Shown here: piece after piece, positions 1-5,212 of the stretch
How the letters are laid out: each line of letters begins with the position of its first letter
How positions within the stretch are numbered: position 1 is the stretch's first letter
Assembly (NCBI GenBank): GCA_903901375.1
Contig: CAIUQV010000033.1
Location: forward strand, 1-5,212
Length of the DNA stretch: 5,212 bases
DNA from: an uncultured Ignavibacteriota bacterium
GTDB taxonomy: Bacteria; Bacteroidota; Ignavibacteria; Tepidaquicellales; Tepidaquicellaceae
Direction: 5' to 3'
Notes under the pieces: generated by a model
Seen by the model: only the letters and a program-made list of their open reading frames with translations
Databases searched by the model: none
What the model was told of the DNA's origin: nothing
Program-made: the position numbers and the translations under genes

Positions 1-931
1 AAACAATGAAATTGATGAAGGGTGGCACAACTGGGGGTGGCAGAACGGATACAACGAAAAGGAGAAAGAAGAAATCTGGAAAGGGTACAAGAAAATATTT
101 CAGGAGCTACTTCCTGTTGTATTTGAGGGTTCGTTTATAAATGTTCCTTATGTTTCCACATCACCTGAAATCGGATGGGGACATAAAGAGAGCATGACGC
201 AGGGGGATTCGCATTACTGGGGGGTTTGGTGGGGTATGGAAAAGTTTGATACGCTTGAGAAGAAAGTACCGAGATTCATGAGTGAGTATGGATTTCAGGG
301 ATTTCCTGATACTTCAACTATAAACAGATTTACGGATGTAAAAGACAGATATTTATTTTCAGAAGTACTGAAGACACACCAGAAACATCCTACAGGGTAT
401 GAAACGCTGACAAAGTATATGGAGATTTACGGGCTTAAGACAAATGACTATAATGAGTTTATAAAAAATACACAAACACTGCAATCGCTTTGTTTAAAAA
501 CAGCAATAGAAGCGCAGAGACTCTCCAAGCCTTATTGCATGGGGACTTTACTGTGGCAGTTTAATGATTGTAATCCTGTTGTATCGTGGTCACTGATAGA
601 TTACCATGGAAACCCTAAGCCATCTCTGAATGAGGTAAAAAAATTATATAACGATATACTTATAATACCCGTTGAAGAAAAAGGTATGATAAGAGTTTAC
701 ATTGTTAACGACAGAAGGGAAGAGGTGTACGGAAAACTAACACTGCTGAACAGAAATCAAAAAGAGGAAACAACAATGTTCATAAAAGGAGTGGATGTTT
801 TACCCAATTCATCAAAAATGTATTTTGAGAAAACAGCAGAAGAGTTTTTTGAAAAGAGTACTCTGGAATGTGAATTCGTTACTAAAGACGGGAAGAAATA
901 CAGCAACGAGATAAAAATACTTCAGAGATAA
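1..931 (+). CDS. Beta-mannosidase, glycoside hydrolase family 2 (C-terminal part, 5' end outside window)
   Basis: Retaining GH2 enzyme that removes terminal beta-mannose from mannan or N-glycan oligosaccharides. The frame is open from base 2, giving 309 visible residues; the ATG at 194 is internal, not a start. The fragment begins at NNE, whose Glu (codon 8-10) is the expected acid/base. The nucleophile is the Glu of MSEYGFQ (codon 284-286), 92 residues later, close to the spacing I recall for the Bacteroides enzyme BtMan2A. Between them lies GDSHYWGVWWG, and after them the family signature MGTLLWQFNDCNPVVSWSL (codons for residues about 179-197) followed by IDYHGNPKP. The last ~90 residues look like the C-terminal beta-sandwich domain. 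Family members are usually around 850 residues, so some 540 are missing upstream. The signal peptide, if any, is not visible, so location (periplasm or cytoplasm) is unknown. The catalytic region is intact with no frameshift. Family call is firm; exact substrate is inferred. Confidence 0.93.
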   Translation, partial: NNEIDEGWHNWGWQNGYNEKEKEEIWKGYKKIFQELLPVVFEGSFINVPYVSTSPEIGWGHKESMTQGDSHYWGVWWGMEKFDTLEKKVPRFMSEYGFQGFPDTSTINRFTDVKDRYLFSEVLKTHQKHPTGYETLTKYMEIYGLKTNDYNEFIKNTQTLQSLCLKTAIEAQRLSKPYCMGTLLWQFNDCNPVVSWSLIDYHGNPKPSLNEVKKLYNDILIIPVEEKGMIRVYIVNDRREEVYGKLTLLNRNQKEETTMFIKGVDVLPNSSKMYFEKTAEEFFEKSTLECEFVTKDGKKYSNEIKILQR

Positions 932-967
932 CTTTATTGATTAGCATTTTCTCTTAAATTGAGTCTG

Positions 968-979
968 TGTAAATTTACA
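968..979. promoter_or_regulatory. 12-bp perfect palindrome upstream of the GroES-family gene (possible operator)
   Basis: The 61-bp gap between the mannosidase stop and the GroES-family ATG contains tgtaaatttaca, a perfect palindrome that ends 13 bp before the start codon. The overlapping TAAATTTA at 970-977 is one base off the Bacteroidota -7 consensus TAnnTTTG, but I see no good TTTG about 20 bp upstream. A repressor site overlapping a promoter would fit this position. However, a 12-bp A/T-centred palindrome is not rare in DNA this AT-rich, so this is only a candidate. Confidence 0.2.
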
Positions 980-992
980 AAAATAAAGAAAT

Positions 993-1364
993 ATGGATAC
1001 AGCTGAAAATAAATTAAGGAATTTAATAATAGTAGGAGACAGGGTTCTCATTAAGCCAAAATCATTATCTGATAAAACAAAGACCGGGCTTTATCTACCT
1101 CCGGGTGTACAGGAGAAGGAAATAGTACAGTCCGGGTACGTAATGAAGGCGGGACCGGGATATCCGCTGGCACAGGCATCGGAAGACATAGACGAATCCT
1201 GGAAGGCAACTGATGAAAAGGTAAAGTACATACCATTACAGGTGAAGGAAGGAGACCTTGCTGTATTTCTTCAAAAAGGTTCGATAGAAGTAGTTTATAA
1301 AGATGAAAAGTACTTCATAGTGCCACAGAACCAGATACTTATGATTGAAAGAGAAGAGTTTTGA
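993..1364 (+). CDS. GroES-family co-chaperone, long variant (123 aa)
   Basis: Member of the Cpn10/GroES fold, which caps the GroEL folding chamber in the cytoplasm. Visible family features in order: the first strand VGDRVLIKP (residues 14-22); a mobile-loop region about 24-42 with KTKTGLYLPP and EKE; SGYVMKAGPG (47-56), equivalent to GEVLAVGNG of GroES; VKEGDLAVF (84-92), equivalent to VKVGDRVLF; and the end strands YFIVPQNQILMIE (107-119). It is longer than typical GroES (about 95-100 aa). The extra length lies mostly between G54 and D88, the roof-hairpin region, which is about 15 residues longer and carries an acidic EDIDE stretch. The hydrophobic mobile-loop tripeptide (IVL in E. coli) appears as LYL. 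No groEL lies beside it, so it is probably a second, divergent co-chaperone and not the main groES. I recall similar long GroES-like proteins in Bacteroidota. There is no Shine-Dalgarno, only an A-rich leader. Fold call is confident; partnership with GroEL is inferred. Confidence 0.85.
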   Translation: MDTAENKLRNLIIVGDRVLIKPKSLSDKTKTGLYLPPGVQEKEIVQSGYVMKAGPGYPLAQASEDIDESWKATDEKVKYIPLQVKEGDLAVFLQKGSIEVVYKDEKYFIVPQNQILMIEREEF

Positions 1365-1388
1365 ATTACAATTTGATAATATAAATCT

Positions 1389-1396
1389 TATATTTG
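1389..1396 (+). promoter_or_regulatory. Candidate Bacteroidota-type -7 promoter element before nuoJ
   Basis: TATATTTG matches the Bacteroidota -7 consensus TAnnTTTG exactly and lies 17 bp before the nuoJ ATG. The expected partner TTTG about 19-21 bp upstream is not correctly placed: TTTG occurs at 1360-1363 (25-bp spacing) and 1372-1375 (13-bp spacing). The region is very AT-rich, so a chance match is plausible. If real, nuoJ and the lipoprotein gene could be transcribed separately from the GroES-family gene with a very short leader. Confidence 0.25.
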
Positions 1397-1413
1397 ATTA
1401 ATAAATAACATTG

Positions 1414-1917
1414 ATGAACATAGAAACGATAATATTTTTTGTGTTTGGAATAACGGCTGTTGTATCCGCACTATTAATGGTGACCAGAAAGAATCCGGTA
1501 ATCAGCGCAATATTCCTTATACTTAATTTTTTTACTGTAGCGGTTATCTATTTACTATTAAAGGCACAGTTTATTGCCATCATACAAGTACTTGTTTATA
1601 TGGGTGCTATTATGGTACTGTTCCTTTTTGTCATAATGTTATTGAACTTAAAAGAGAACAAAAATCCGACAGAATATTCTTTTAAGAAAATTACTGCAAT
1701 ATTAATTTCCATTCTATTAGCGTTACTATTGGGGACTTCTTTTTATCTTGGATTTCAGGGAAAACAAATGAGCGAAGCTGCGGAGAAAATCGGAACGGCT
1801 GAAAGTCTGGGCAGAACACTGTTCACGACTTACTCTTTTCACGTACTTGCAGCAGGTATGTTATTACTCGCAGCCATAGTGGGTGCGGTGATGATTGCCA
1901 AAAAGAAATTTAATTAA
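1414..1917 (+). CDS. nuoJ: NADH-quinone oxidoreductase (complex I) subunit J
   Basis: NuoJ (ND6 homologue) is a membrane subunit of proton-pumping complex I that links the quinone-binding arm to the antiporter-like subunits. The 167-residue product shows five hydrophobic helices, about 4-23, 28-49, 52-78, 92-113 and 140-162. It carries the family signature: RKNPVISA (25-32) and helix 3 with QVLVYMGAIMVLF (58-70) followed by LFVIMLLNL. Y62 corresponds to E. coli Tyr59, within the helix 3 stretch known to switch between pi-bulge and alpha-helix during turnover; Q58 stands where E. coli has Glu55. Length is normal. The frame could be opened 3 bp earlier at a TTG (1411), but the ATG at 1414 is preferred; neither has a Shine-Dalgarno. 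Normally nuoJ sits between nuoI and nuoK; here neither neighbour belongs to complex I. Function is clear from the sequence; whether it serves the main complex I or a second copy cannot be told from the window. Confidence 0.93.
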   Translation: MNIETIIFFVFGITAVVSALLMVTRKNPVISAIFLILNFFTVAVIYLLLKAQFIAIIQVLVYMGAIMVLFLFVIMLLNLKENKNPTEYSFKKITAILISILLALLLGTSFYLGFQGKQMSEAAEKIGTAESLGRTLFTTYSFHVLAAGMLLLAAIVGAVMIAKKKFN

Positions 1918-1947
1918 TTCGTTTTTAAAAACTAAAATTTAAAAGTT

Positions 1948-2610
1948 ATGAAAAGAATTACACTGTTTGTTGTAACACTCCTATTGTCTTCGATTTTGTA
2001 TTCCTGCGGTTCTATGACTTACATTACAGATACATGGGAAAAACAGGGATTTACAGGCAAGAAGTTTTCGAAAGTAGTTGTGCTTGCTATAGCCAAGGAT
2101 GACAGAGTCGGAAGACGCCTCGTAGAAGATGCTATAGCCAAAGAATTAACTGCTAACGGAGTTAATGCAATGGTTTCGTACACTATTTTTCCGTACGGTG
2201 AATTTGATAAAGACAATGACGGTAAAGTAGATAACCAGAAAGATGCAGAAGAATCCATAAAATCTAAACTGAAGGACCTGAACGCAGACGGAGTGCTGGT
2301 TTTGAAGCTTAAAGACGTTAAGAGCGAGCAGAAATACGTACCGGGATCACCAGCATACGTTCCGACAAATTTTTATACACCCTATTACAACTATTATTTT
2401 ATGAGTTATAATACGGTTTACACGCCGGGGTATTACGTAACAAACACCGATGTCTATATTGAAAGCAGTGTATACGATTTACAGAAGAATGAACTGATTT
2501 ATTCATTGTTATCCCAAACAGTAAACCCGACTTCCGTAGGTGATTTCACAAAATCATTTTCAAAATCATTAGCGAAAACACTAGTAGACCAGGGAGTGTT
2601 TTTAAAATAA
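1948..2610 (+). CDS. Predicted lipoprotein of unknown function with Tyr-rich segment
   Basis: I do not recognise a characterised family with confidence. The 220-residue product starts with a lipoprotein signal: KR at 2-3, a hydrophobic core to about residue 16, and lipobox LYSC with Cys20 as the lipidated residue. G21-S22 follow, so outer-membrane or periplasmic anchoring is likely. The mature part begins with a W-containing segment (ITDTWEKQGF), then KVVVLAIAKDDRVGRRLVEDAIAKEL in two stretches (42-67), an alpha/beta pattern reminiscent of DUF4136-like or CsgG/LPP20-like lipoproteins. Next come DKDNDGKVD (87-95), resembling an EF-hand or dockerin calcium loop, and ADGVLVLKL (113-121). Residues 130-170 are unusually rich in Tyr (12 of 41) with Pro, Asn and Thr. 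The C-terminus forms a helix pair (SFSKSLAKTLVDQG). The gene follows nuoJ by 30 bp and is closed by a strong terminator. Being a lipoprotein is well supported; its role is unknown. Confidence 0.8.
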   Translation: MKRITLFVVTLLLSSILYSCGSMTYITDTWEKQGFTGKKFSKVVVLAIAKDDRVGRRLVEDAIAKELTANGVNAMVSYTIFPYGEFDKDNDGKVDNQKDAEESIKSKLKDLNADGVLVLKLKDVKSEQKYVPGSPAYVPTNFYTPYYNYYFMSYNTVYTPGYYVTNTDVYIESSVYDLQKNELIYSLLSQTVNPTSVGDFTKSFSKSLAKTLVDQGVFLK

Positions 2611-2628
2611 ACAAATAAGTTTAAAAGC

Positions 2629-2664
2629 AAAAACGCTGTTACAATAAAATGTAACAGCGTTTTT
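2629..2664. terminator. Bidirectional intrinsic terminator between the convergent lipoprotein and serS genes
   Basis: A perfect 15-bp stem pairs 2629-2643 with 2650-2664 around a 6-nt loop (ataaaa). The core acgctgttaca/tgtaacagcgt is flanked by an A-run on the left and a T-run on the right, so each strand reads a stem followed by a T-tract. It begins 18 bp after the lipoprotein stop and ends 18 bp before the serS stop, the expected place for a terminator that ends both transcripts. Confidence 0.92.
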
Positions 2665-2682
2665 TATTAAGAACAAACTTTA

Positions 2683-3957
2683 TCAGATAATATCGAAACC
2701 AGTGTATTTTCTCAAAACTTCGGGAACGACAATATTTCCGTCTTTAGTCTGATTAGCTTCCAGCATAGCAACCATAAGTCTTGAAGTAGCAAGACCAGAA
2801 CCATTAAGTATGTGCAGCAGTTCAGTTTTTGTTTTTCCGTTTTCAAGAACCTTCTTATATCTTACTTTTGCTCGCCTACTCTGGAAATCTGTGCAGTTAC
2901 TAACGGAAGAAGCTTCAAGCCATTTATCTTCGGCATAAGACCAAACTTCAATATCATAACATTTACTCGCAGAGAATCCGATATCGCCAGTACAAAGTTC
3001 AATGATCCTGTAATGAACATTCAAGGCTTCAAGAATGGCACAGGCATCCAAAAGCATTTTCTCCATCTCTTCGTATGAAGATTCCGGAGTACAAAAATTT
3101 ATTAACTCAACTTTATTAAACTGATGAACCCTTAAAAAGCCTTTGGTATCTTTACCATAAGACCCTGCTTCTCTTCTGAAACAGTTTGTAAAACCACAGT
3201 ACTTAACGGGGAGCTCGTCTTCTTTAAGTATTTCGTCACGATGAATGTTAACAATAGGAACTTCGGCAGTAGGAATTGCGAAAAGGTCATCTTCGTTCAT
3301 ATGATACATATCTTCTTCGAATTTCGGAACCTTCTCCGCAGCTTCCATAGACGCACGGTTAACGAGTATCGGAGTTAACACTTCTCTGTAACCTTTTGTG
3401 ATGTGAGTATCCAGCATAAAGTTTATGAGCGAGCGTTCGAGTGTTGCCCCTTTGCCTTTGTACAAAGGAAATCCGCTTCCCGATATTTTAGTGCCTCTTT
3501 CAAAATCAAGGATATCGAGCTTTTTGGTTAACTCTATATGGTCTTTAACTTTAAAATCAAACTTCTTCTTTTCGCCCCAAACTTTAACTTCAACATTCTC
3601 GTCGGCTGATTTTCCATAAGGGATACCGTCTGCAGGTAAAGCAGGAATATAGTATAACAGGTTTTCAATATCTTTTTCAACGTTACGAAGTTCAACATCC
3701 AGTTCTTTTATTTCATCAGATACTTTTTTCATTTCAGTAATCTTTTCGTCTGCATTTACTTTGTTCTTCTTCATCGCACCGATTTCATCAGAAACTTTAT
3801 TTCTGATTTCTTTTAGAGTTTCTGCTTTTTTAATAATCTCGAGTCGTTTTGAATCAATTTCCTGAATTTTAAGTATCACGCTGCTGTCTTCGTTTCTGAG
3901 CTGAAGTTTTTCTTTTACATAATCAGGGTTTTCTCTGATAAGTTTAATATCAAGCAT
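2683..3957 (-). CDS. serS: Serine--tRNA ligase
   Basis: Cytoplasmic class II aminoacyl-tRNA synthetase that charges tRNA-Ser with serine (and tRNA-Sec with serine where present). The 424-residue product is full length for the bacterial family. Residues 1-105 hold the N-terminal tRNA-binding domain, a long Lys/Glu-rich antiparallel coiled coil (about 28-100) that contacts the tRNA-Ser variable arm. The catalytic domain follows: motif 1 around GYREVLTPILVNR (189-201); the serine-binding TAEVPIVNIHRDEIL (230-244, with T230 and E232 of the TxE signature); motif 2 CFRREAGSYGKDTKG (259-273); and motif 3 NGSGLATSRLMVAMLE (385-400) with the ATP-binding Arg393. NIVVPEVLRKY near the end is typical. It is last in a leftward cluster, 13 bp after the sugar reductase, and its stop sits beside the shared terminator. 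No Shine-Dalgarno is visible. No T-box leader is seen in the short upstream gap; the gene probably depends on an upstream operon promoter. Confidence 0.98.
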   Translation of the reverse strand: MLDIKLIRENPDYVKEKLQLRNEDSSVILKIQEIDSKRLEIIKKAETLKEIRNKVSDEIGAMKKNKVNADEKITEMKKVSDEIKELDVELRNVEKDIENLLYYIPALPADGIPYGKSADENVEVKVWGEKKKFDFKVKDHIELTKKLDILDFERGTKISGSGFPLYKGKGATLERSLINFMLDTHITKGYREVLTPILVNRASMEAAEKVPKFEEDMYHMNEDDLFAIPTAEVPIVNIHRDEILKEDELPVKYCGFTNCFRREAGSYGKDTKGFLRVHQFNKVELINFCTPESSYEEMEKMLLDACAILEALNVHYRIIELCTGDIGFSASKCYDIEVWSYAEDKWLEASSVSNCTDFQSRRAKVRYKKVLENGKTKTELLHILNGSGLATSRLMVAMLEANQTKDGNIVVPEVLRKYTGFDII

Positions 3958-3970
3958 ATAAGTAAATTAA

Positions 3971-4873
3971 TTAATGTCCTAATTGAAATTTTAAAAGTTG
4001 TAAAGCTTCCATAGTATCAAACGGTTTAAACTGTAATTCCGACTGAACTTTCAGTGTAACAAGACCTGAATTCAGCGGACGCGGAGCAGGCTGGTTGAGA
4101 GATGCTGTTTTAATGATATTTATTAAACCTTTATCGAAACCAAAAACATCGCATAGTTTATGCGTAAACTCAAGTCTTGATTCAATATCTTTCCCTGCAA
4201 TGTTGAAAACTCCGGATCGTTCAGATTCTATTACTTTTAATATACCGAAGGCAAGATTATCAACGATTGTACTGTTTCCAATCTGGTCGTCAACGATATT
4301 GATTTTTTCCTTAGCGGATAATTTATTAATAAGCCAGACTGCAAAATTTGGCTTAACATTGTGTCCGACTCCGAAAAGAACCATTGTTCTGATTATGGCA
4401 GCGTTTATTCCGCTTGCGAATATTGCATTCTCTGCAGCAAGCTTAGAACGACCATAAAAAGAAATTGGGTTCGGAATTGCTTCTTCATCGTATGGACCGT
4501 TTTTACCGTCGAAGATGTAATCTGTAGAAATATGAACGAGTTTAATATTATGTGGACGGGCGGCAATGATCAGGTTTTTTACGGCATCTACGTTTAATTT
4601 CCAGCACAGCTCTCTTTCTGTTTCGCATTTATCCACGTCTGTGAATGCAGCACAGTTTAAAATAACATCGGGCTGATGAGCCGCAACCGCTGCTTTTACC
4701 TGCTCTTTTGAAGTTATATCCAGCTGCCTGTAATTTGACTCAAAACCCATAAATGATTTATCTTCTACGGAAGTAAGAATAAGTTCAAAATCAGATTCCC
4801 GTGTAAAGATTGCAGTAACTGCCTGTCCGAGTAATCCGTTAGAGCCGGTAATTAAGATTTTTCCTTTCTTCAT
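3971..4873 (-). CDS. rfbD: NAD(P)-dependent sugar reductase, RmlD-type extended SDR (dTDP-4-dehydrorhamnose reductase family)
   Basis: Family members reduce the 4-keto group of a nucleotide-activated deoxysugar, as in the last step of dTDP-L-rhamnose synthesis. The 300-residue protein has the usual length. The Rossmann nucleotide-binding motif GSNGLLG is at 10-16; DVILNCAAFTDVDKCE at 69-84 is the classic RmlD segment. The catalytic triad is visible as Thr117 in HISTDYIFDG (114-123) with Tyr140 and Lys144 in YGRSK. The C-terminal substrate domain has DDQIGNSTIVDNLA (195-208), FNIAG and APRPLNSGL (263-271). RTMVLFG (162-168) stands where true RmlD usually has RTSWVYG. No rfbA, rfbB or rfbC is nearby, so the substrate may not be dTDP-rhamnose; the family also includes other NDP-sugar reductases and MAT2B-like proteins. 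It lies 9 bp after the sugar kinase and 13 bp before serS, with no Shine-Dalgarno. Family is secure; the symbol and substrate are by homology only. Confidence 0.85.
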   Translation of the reverse strand: MKKGKILITGSNGLLGQAVTAIFTRESDFELILTSVEDKSFMGFESNYRQLDITSKEQVKAAVAAHQPDVILNCAAFTDVDKCETERELCWKLNVDAVKNLIIAARPHNIKLVHISTDYIFDGKNGPYDEEAIPNPISFYGRSKLAAENAIFASGINAAIIRTMVLFGVGHNVKPNFAVWLINKLSAKEKINIVDDQIGNSTIVDNLAFGILKVIESERSGVFNIAGKDIESRLEFTHKLCDVFGFDKGLINIIKTASLNQPAPRPLNSGLVTLKVQSELQFKPFDTMEALQLLKFQLGH

Positions 4874-4882
4874 TGACGAATA

Positions 4883-5212
4883 CTATTTGAGCTTGTGTAA
4901 TTCATATATTCCAGAAACGGATGTTTTATATGAAGCAATGCGGGTAGCATAATGAAGCGCCTTTTTTAAATCTTTCGTTTTGGAAAAGTCGACAGTAAAA
5001 GATGCGGCAAAAACATCTCCGCAGCCTGTAGTATCAAGAAAATGCGGATTTTCGACTGCCTGAACGTCCAGCCTGTCCAGGTCAAAAAACTTTTCATTTC
5101 CGAAAGATTTTTCTTTTCTTGTAAATCCGCTAACGCCTAATTTTCCTTTAGTGACGATAACACCTGTCATAGACCTGTTACGATTTATCAGAATTTCTTC
5201 TGCTATTTCATA
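4883..5212 (-). CDS. PfkB/ribokinase-family carbohydrate kinase (C-terminal part, 5' end outside window)
   Basis: PfkB-family enzymes transfer the ATP gamma-phosphate to a sugar, nucleoside or similar alcohol in the cytoplasm. The frame stays open to the right window edge, giving 109 visible residues, roughly the last third of a usual ~300-residue protein; the ATG at 5168-5170 is internal. VIVTKGKLG (visible residues about 18-26) is the conserved strand and loop near the ATP site. The family signature 2 appears as DTTGCGDVFAASF (60-72), where the Asp of GCGD (codon 5015-5017) is the catalytic base. The usual motif is GAGD, so the anion-hole Ala is Cys here. The rest (KALHYATRIASYKTSVSG) fits the C-terminal ATP-binding helices. 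The substrate cannot be assigned because the sugar-binding N-terminal part is missing. It is the first visible gene of the leftward cluster, 9 bp before the sugar reductase, so a role in sugar metabolism together with that gene is plausible. Confidence 0.88.
   Translation of the reverse strand, partial: YEIAEEILINRNRSMTGVIVTKGKLGVSGFTRKEKSFGNEKFFDLDRLDVQAVENPHFLDTTGCGDVFAASFTVDFSKTKDLKKALHYATRIASYKTSVSGIYELHKLK

Noticed and set aside
194..931. Reading the first gene as a 245-residue protein starting at ATG 194
   Set aside because: The same frame is open to the window edge and encodes conserved GH2 sequence, including the acid/base NNE, upstream of that ATG.
941..969. CIRCE-like element (HrcA operator) before the GroES-family gene
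   Set aside because: TTAGCA at 941-946 and GAGT at 961-964 resemble parts of TTAGCACTC-N9-GAGTGCTAA, but the right half matches at only 2 of 9 positions at the proper spacing (4 of 9 if shifted 2 bp). CIRCE is normally strongly conserved.
1411..1413. TTG as the start codon of nuoJ
   Set aside because: An ATG follows immediately and adds nothing to the family alignment if extended by one residue; no Shine-Dalgarno favours the TTG.
1921..1932. Palindrome gtttttaaaaac between nuoJ and the lipoprotein gene
   Set aside because: Perfect 12-bp palindrome but almost entirely A/T runs with no loop, so it is a poor terminator and a likely chance product of AT-rich spacer DNA.
2812..4597. Plus-strand open frames inside serS and the sugar reductase gene, and minus-strand ones at 1051-1236 and 2019-2258
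   Set aside because: They lie opposite well-conserved coding sequence, show no recognisable motifs and have no own regulatory signals; they are shadows of the real genes.
1..5212. Mobile element, CRISPR array, toxin-antitoxin pair or phage defence system
   Set aside because: No transposase, integrase, terminal inverted repeats, spaced direct repeats or defence-type domains are visible on either strand; every gene but the lipoprotein belongs to a known family.

Overview
The window looks like an ordinary chromosomal stretch from a low-GC bacterium of the Bacteroidota/Ignavibacteriota/Chlorobiota (FCB) group. Four things point there: none of the five intact genes has a visible Shine-Dalgarno sequence and their leaders are A/T-rich; arginine is mostly AGA and isoleucine often ATA; the first gene is a beta-mannosidase resembling Bacteroides enzymes; and there is a long GroES-family protein of a kind I associate with Bacteroidota relatives. 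The phylum-level call is inference; I cannot name a genus.

Left half, plus strand (1-2610): the C-terminal part of a GH2 beta-mannosidase cut by the window edge, a 123-residue GroES-family protein, an isolated NADH-quinone oxidoreductase subunit J (NuoJ), and a Tyr-rich lipoprotein of unknown function. Gaps are 61, 50 (to the chosen NuoJ ATG) and 30 bp, so the last three could share a transcript, but their functions do not form an obvious pathway. A strong hairpin with T-tracts on both strands (2629-2664) closes this block and also serves the convergent genes.

Right half, minus strand (5212 down to 2683): the C-terminal third of a PfkB/ribokinase-family sugar kinase, an RmlD-type NDP-sugar reductase (extended SDR) and seryl-tRNA synthetase. 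They are separated by only 9 and 13 bp, which strongly suggests one operon read leftwards with serS last.

There is no stretch over 300 bp without a gene, and I see no tRNA, rRNA, CRISPR array, insertion sequence, integrase or phage gene. I found no convincing new multi-gene system. The points most worth a second look are the enlarged roof loop and altered mobile loop of the GroES-family protein, the nuoJ gene away from other nuo genes, the lipoprotein with a calcium-loop-like motif and Tyr-rich segment, and the sugar kinase/reductase/serS gene cluster.
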